Shown: in pieces, positions 12,846 to 14,434 of the stretch
How positions within the stretch are numbered: position 1 is the first letter of the stretch
Layout: each line of letters starts with the position of its first letter
NCBI GenBank assembly: GCA_902493615.1
Contig: CABUQK010000051.1
Coordinates: 1 to 14,434 of the forward strand
DNA: 14,434 nt
DNA from: an uncultured Collinsella sp.
GTDB taxonomy: Bacteria; Actinomycetota; Coriobacteriia; Coriobacteriales; Coriobacteriaceae
Direction: 5' to 3'
Program-made: the position numbers and the translations under genes
The notes under the pieces: generated by a model
Told to the model about the DNA's origin: nothing
The model's input: the letters and a program-made list of their open reading frames with translations, nothing else
Database searches by the model: none

Positions 12846-13607
12846 CTAGATAAAGAGCTCGCATTCCTTCCGCACGACGCAAACCTTGCTCAGCATCTGG
12901 GAAACAGCGGATAGCTTGTTGGGATCAAGCTTACGAGCGCCTCGCGGACATACGGCAATGCAGCGCATGCAGGAGATGCACGCCTCGCCAGCTGCTCGTT
13001 TGGGGTCACCCTTGTCGATAGCACAAACGGGGCACGCCGCGGCGCATGCACCGCAGGAGACGCAATCCTCTGTTGCCTCGGGCGCCATGCGGTGACCTCC
13101 AGCTTGTTTATAAGAACGATTGCCGGGGATAGAGGGCTCGGACGCATCCTCAGCCAACAGCTTTTGCTGAATTTGCTGAGCAAACTCAGCAAGCTGCGCC
13201 GCATCCTGCGCATCCGGACGACCGGCAGCAAACTGTCGCGCAATGGAATGTTCTGCAATGGCCGTAACTGCCGCGATCACCCGGAATCCCGCATGCTTCG
13301 CAACGTCCTCCAGCTCTACGAGCGTGTCCTCAAACGCGCGGTTTCCGTATACACAAACCAAAACAGCCCGAGCCCCGTTGCCGCGCACCATACTCAACCG
13401 GTCAGCCACCACAGCCGGGATTCTACCGGCATACGCCGGCACAGAGATTACGGCCACGTCGTCCTCAGTCATCGAGACAGCGCTGAAATCTAGCCCGCTA
13501 TCGGTCAGATCGACGGTAACGGCATTCTTGCCCAGTGCCCCGGCCATAAGGCCAGACACCTTCTGCGTTCCACCCGTCGGACTAAACACAATTTCGAATA
13601 CGCTCAT
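12846..13607 (-). CDS. EFR1-family flavodoxin/ferredoxin protein
   Basis: A 253-residue cytoplasmic electron carrier. The N-terminal 150 residues are flavodoxin-like, with the FMN phosphate loop SPTGGTQKV (9-17) and further flavin-contact loops at VPAYAGRIP and VYGNRAFED. The C-terminus is a two-cluster ferredoxin: Cys182, 185, 188, 192 and Cys210, 213, 216, 220, plus an extra Cys195. This layout matches the EFR1 family common in anaerobes. It probably shuttles low-potential electrons between flavin and Fe-S partners; the partner is not evident, since neighbouring genes are not cotranscribed with it. The ATG at 13607 has AAGGTG six bases upstream. Gene ends 178 bases before the PTS promoter -35. 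Confidence 0.9.
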   Translation of the reverse strand: MSVFEIVFSPTGGTQKVSGLMAGALGKNAVTVDLTDSGLDFSAVSMTEDDVAVISVPAYAGRIPAVVADRLSMVRGNGARAVLVCVYGNRAFEDTLVELEDVAKHAGFRVIAAVTAIAEHSIARQFAAGRPDAQDAAQLAEFAQQIQQKLLAEDASEPSIPGNRSYKQAGGHRMAPEATEDCVSCGACAAACPVCAIDKGDPKRAAGEACISCMRCIAVCPRGARKLDPNKLSAVSQMLSKVCVVRKECELFI

Positions 13608-14164
13608 CTAGACACCTTCCCCCTACGCCTGGCAACGCATCAAGCCGCTTTAACATCCAGCCAGAGTATACGGCACGTGGGGTCCCCGTTTTGATGCACC
13701 AAGCACCCCAATGCACCCACTCTACGCTGTCTGCCTCTTCGTTTTGTATAAATTACGGTACAGATTGTATATATTTACGGGATACCGCCGCGTTCTCCTA
13801 AGGTACCCCATCCTGGCCCGTGCAAAAAACGGAGTATTCTGCAACGTGACCGTGCCAGCACCGCCGCGGGTGGGCAAAACTGGAGGGCGCCGCATCATTT
13901 TAAGTCCCGACATGGCGAGAATAACGCGCCCCTGCTCCGGAAAACGGTGAAATCTGACTCAGAACGCTCGCCAGGGATATCCGAAGGCCACCGTTGGCGA
14001 CGTCGAATCATATGCAGACAGCTCGAACTGCAGAATACTCCAAAAAATGCACGGCGCACCCCATGGGACCCATTGCCGCATGGCAGGAAACAGGTCCACG
14101 GCATCCTCTAGATGCATTCCCAAGGAAATCACATTTGAACTAGCGATCGGATACGGCAAACAGA
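13608..14164. other. Intergenic region with repeated motifs and no convincing gene
   Basis: The region holds several repeated elements. TGCACC is at 13695 and 13712, with a related GCACCC between. Direct repeats TTGTATAAATTACGG (13744-13758) and TTGTATATATTTACGG (13765-13780) lie 21 bases apart in an AT-rich patch. There is a 24-base element at 13820-13843 and its inverted relative at 14029-14052, and GGAGG-N7-ATCATTTT at 13882-13901. A minus-strand TATACT near 13665-13671 may be the -10 of the EFR1-type gene. Short open frames (79 residues on plus at 13711-13950, 66 on minus at 13959-14159) lack good ribosome sites and read through the repeats. Confidence 0.55.
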
Positions 14165-14196
14165 AAGGGCCCCGAGCGTAGTTGCTCGGGACCCTT
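14165..14196 (-). terminator. Intrinsic terminator of the probable RNA helicase gene
   Basis: AAGGG plus CCCGAGC (14165-14177) pairs with GCTCGGG plus CCCTT (14184-14196), with one C-A mismatch and a six-base loop. On the minus strand it is followed by TTTCTGTTT, a good U-rich run, and it lies about 32 bases past the stop at 14229. Confidence 0.85.
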
Positions 14197-14228
14197 GGTT
14201 CACCTCACGCTAGCGTGCGATGCGTATG

Positions 14229-14434
14229 TTACTTGCGCTTGCCGCCGCCGTCACCGGGGCGACGGGAGCTGCCGCCGCGCTTGCCGCCACGACTATTGCC
14301 ATAGCTGCCACGATTATCGCGACCGCCGGCACGGCCGCCGCGGGAGCCGGCCTGGTTGCCGCCACGTCCGCCACGATAGCCGCCACGACGCTCCTCGCGG
14401 GTATCGTCGTAGTTGCGCCAGTCATCGCGACGAT
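14229..14434 (-). CDS. RGG-rich C-terminal tail, probable DEAD-box RNA helicase
   Basis: The window ends inside this gene; 67 residues and a TAA stop (14229-14231) are visible. The tail reads DDWRNYDDTREERRGGYRGG and continues with repeated RGG/GGR units, ending GGGKRK. Arg-Gly-rich tails like this bind RNA and are typical of DEAD-box helicases (CsdA/DeaD, CshA) in GC-rich Gram-positives; other RNA-binding proteins can carry them too. No helicase motif is inside the window, so the name is an inference. A different minus frame over the same bases is a GC-driven shadow. The strong terminator at 14165-14196 follows. Confidence 0.6.
   Translation of the reverse strand, partial: RRDDWRNYDDTREERRGGYRGGRGGNQAGSRGGRAGGRDNRGSYGNSRGGKRGGSSRRPGDGGGKRK

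Noticed and set aside
13711..13950. A 79-residue plus-strand frame in the intergenic region
   Set aside because: No good ribosome site, biased composition, and it reads through repeat motifs at 13744-13780 and 13820-13901.
13959..14159. A 66-residue minus-strand frame, possibly a gene remnant
   Set aside because: Part of it is encoded by the inverted repeat element, no ribosome site is clear, and no family is recognisable.
14210..14425. A 71-residue Ala/Val-rich minus-strand frame
   Set aside because: It is a shifted frame over the RGG-tail gene; the correct frame ends at 14229 and continues past the window edge.

Overview
The window looks like the chromosome of a strictly anaerobic, GC-rich gut actinobacterium of the Coriobacteriia, most likely Collinsella or a close relative. 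This is inferred from an [FeFe]-hydrogenase in a GC-rich actinobacterial setting, an EFR1-type flavodoxin/ferredoxin, a PTS plus GH4 route for alpha-glucosides, and dispersed GGGGACGTTC/GGGGACACTC intergenic repeats. No rRNA, tRNA, phage, integrase or CRISPR array is visible.

Layout. (1) 1-314: 3' end of a YgiQ-type radical SAM gene (+), whose stop overlaps the stop of a convergent CPBP membrane protease (311-1222, -). (2) 1246-1467: orphan RelB/DinJ-type antitoxin (-). Its last 14 codons lie in a 27-bp tandem repeat, and an operator-like repeat cluster lies upstream. (3) 1683-7758: a tightly packed four-gene minus-strand operon. In transcription order it encodes a NuoF-Fe-S/GltD-like flavoprotein fusion, an [FeFe]-hydrogenase with complete H-cluster motifs, a lipoprotein substrate-binding protein and a one-piece ABC permease-ATPase. 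(4) 8015-12502: a second minus-strand operon for alpha-glucosides. In order it encodes a glucose-type EIIA, a LicT/BglG antiterminator, an EIICB permease and a GH4 6-phospho-alpha-glucosidase, closed by a strong terminator. (5) 12846-13607: EFR1-type flavodoxin/ferredoxin (-), flanked on both sides by GGTGCA-type repeats. (6) 13608-14228: about 620 bases without a convincing gene but with several repeated motifs. (7) 14229-14434: RGG-rich tail of a probable DEAD-box RNA helicase (-), followed by its terminator.

How the genes work together. The PTS operon would import and phosphorylate an alpha-glucoside such as maltose, cleave it inside the cell to glucose and glucose 6-phosphate, and control itself through LicT. 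The hydrogenase operon would couple H2 turnover to a pyridine nucleotide through the GltD-like flavoprotein. The two transporter genes locked into that operon by 2-3 base gaps are the most unusual coupling here, and their substrate cannot be read from the sequence.

The strongest candidates for undescribed biology are the hydrogenase-linked fused ABC importer, the 27-bp-period tandem element seen twice with the same two-box design, the inverted pair of 24-bp elements near 13.8-14.05 kb, and the TGCACC-N5-GGTGCA palindrome cluster beside the EFR1 gene.
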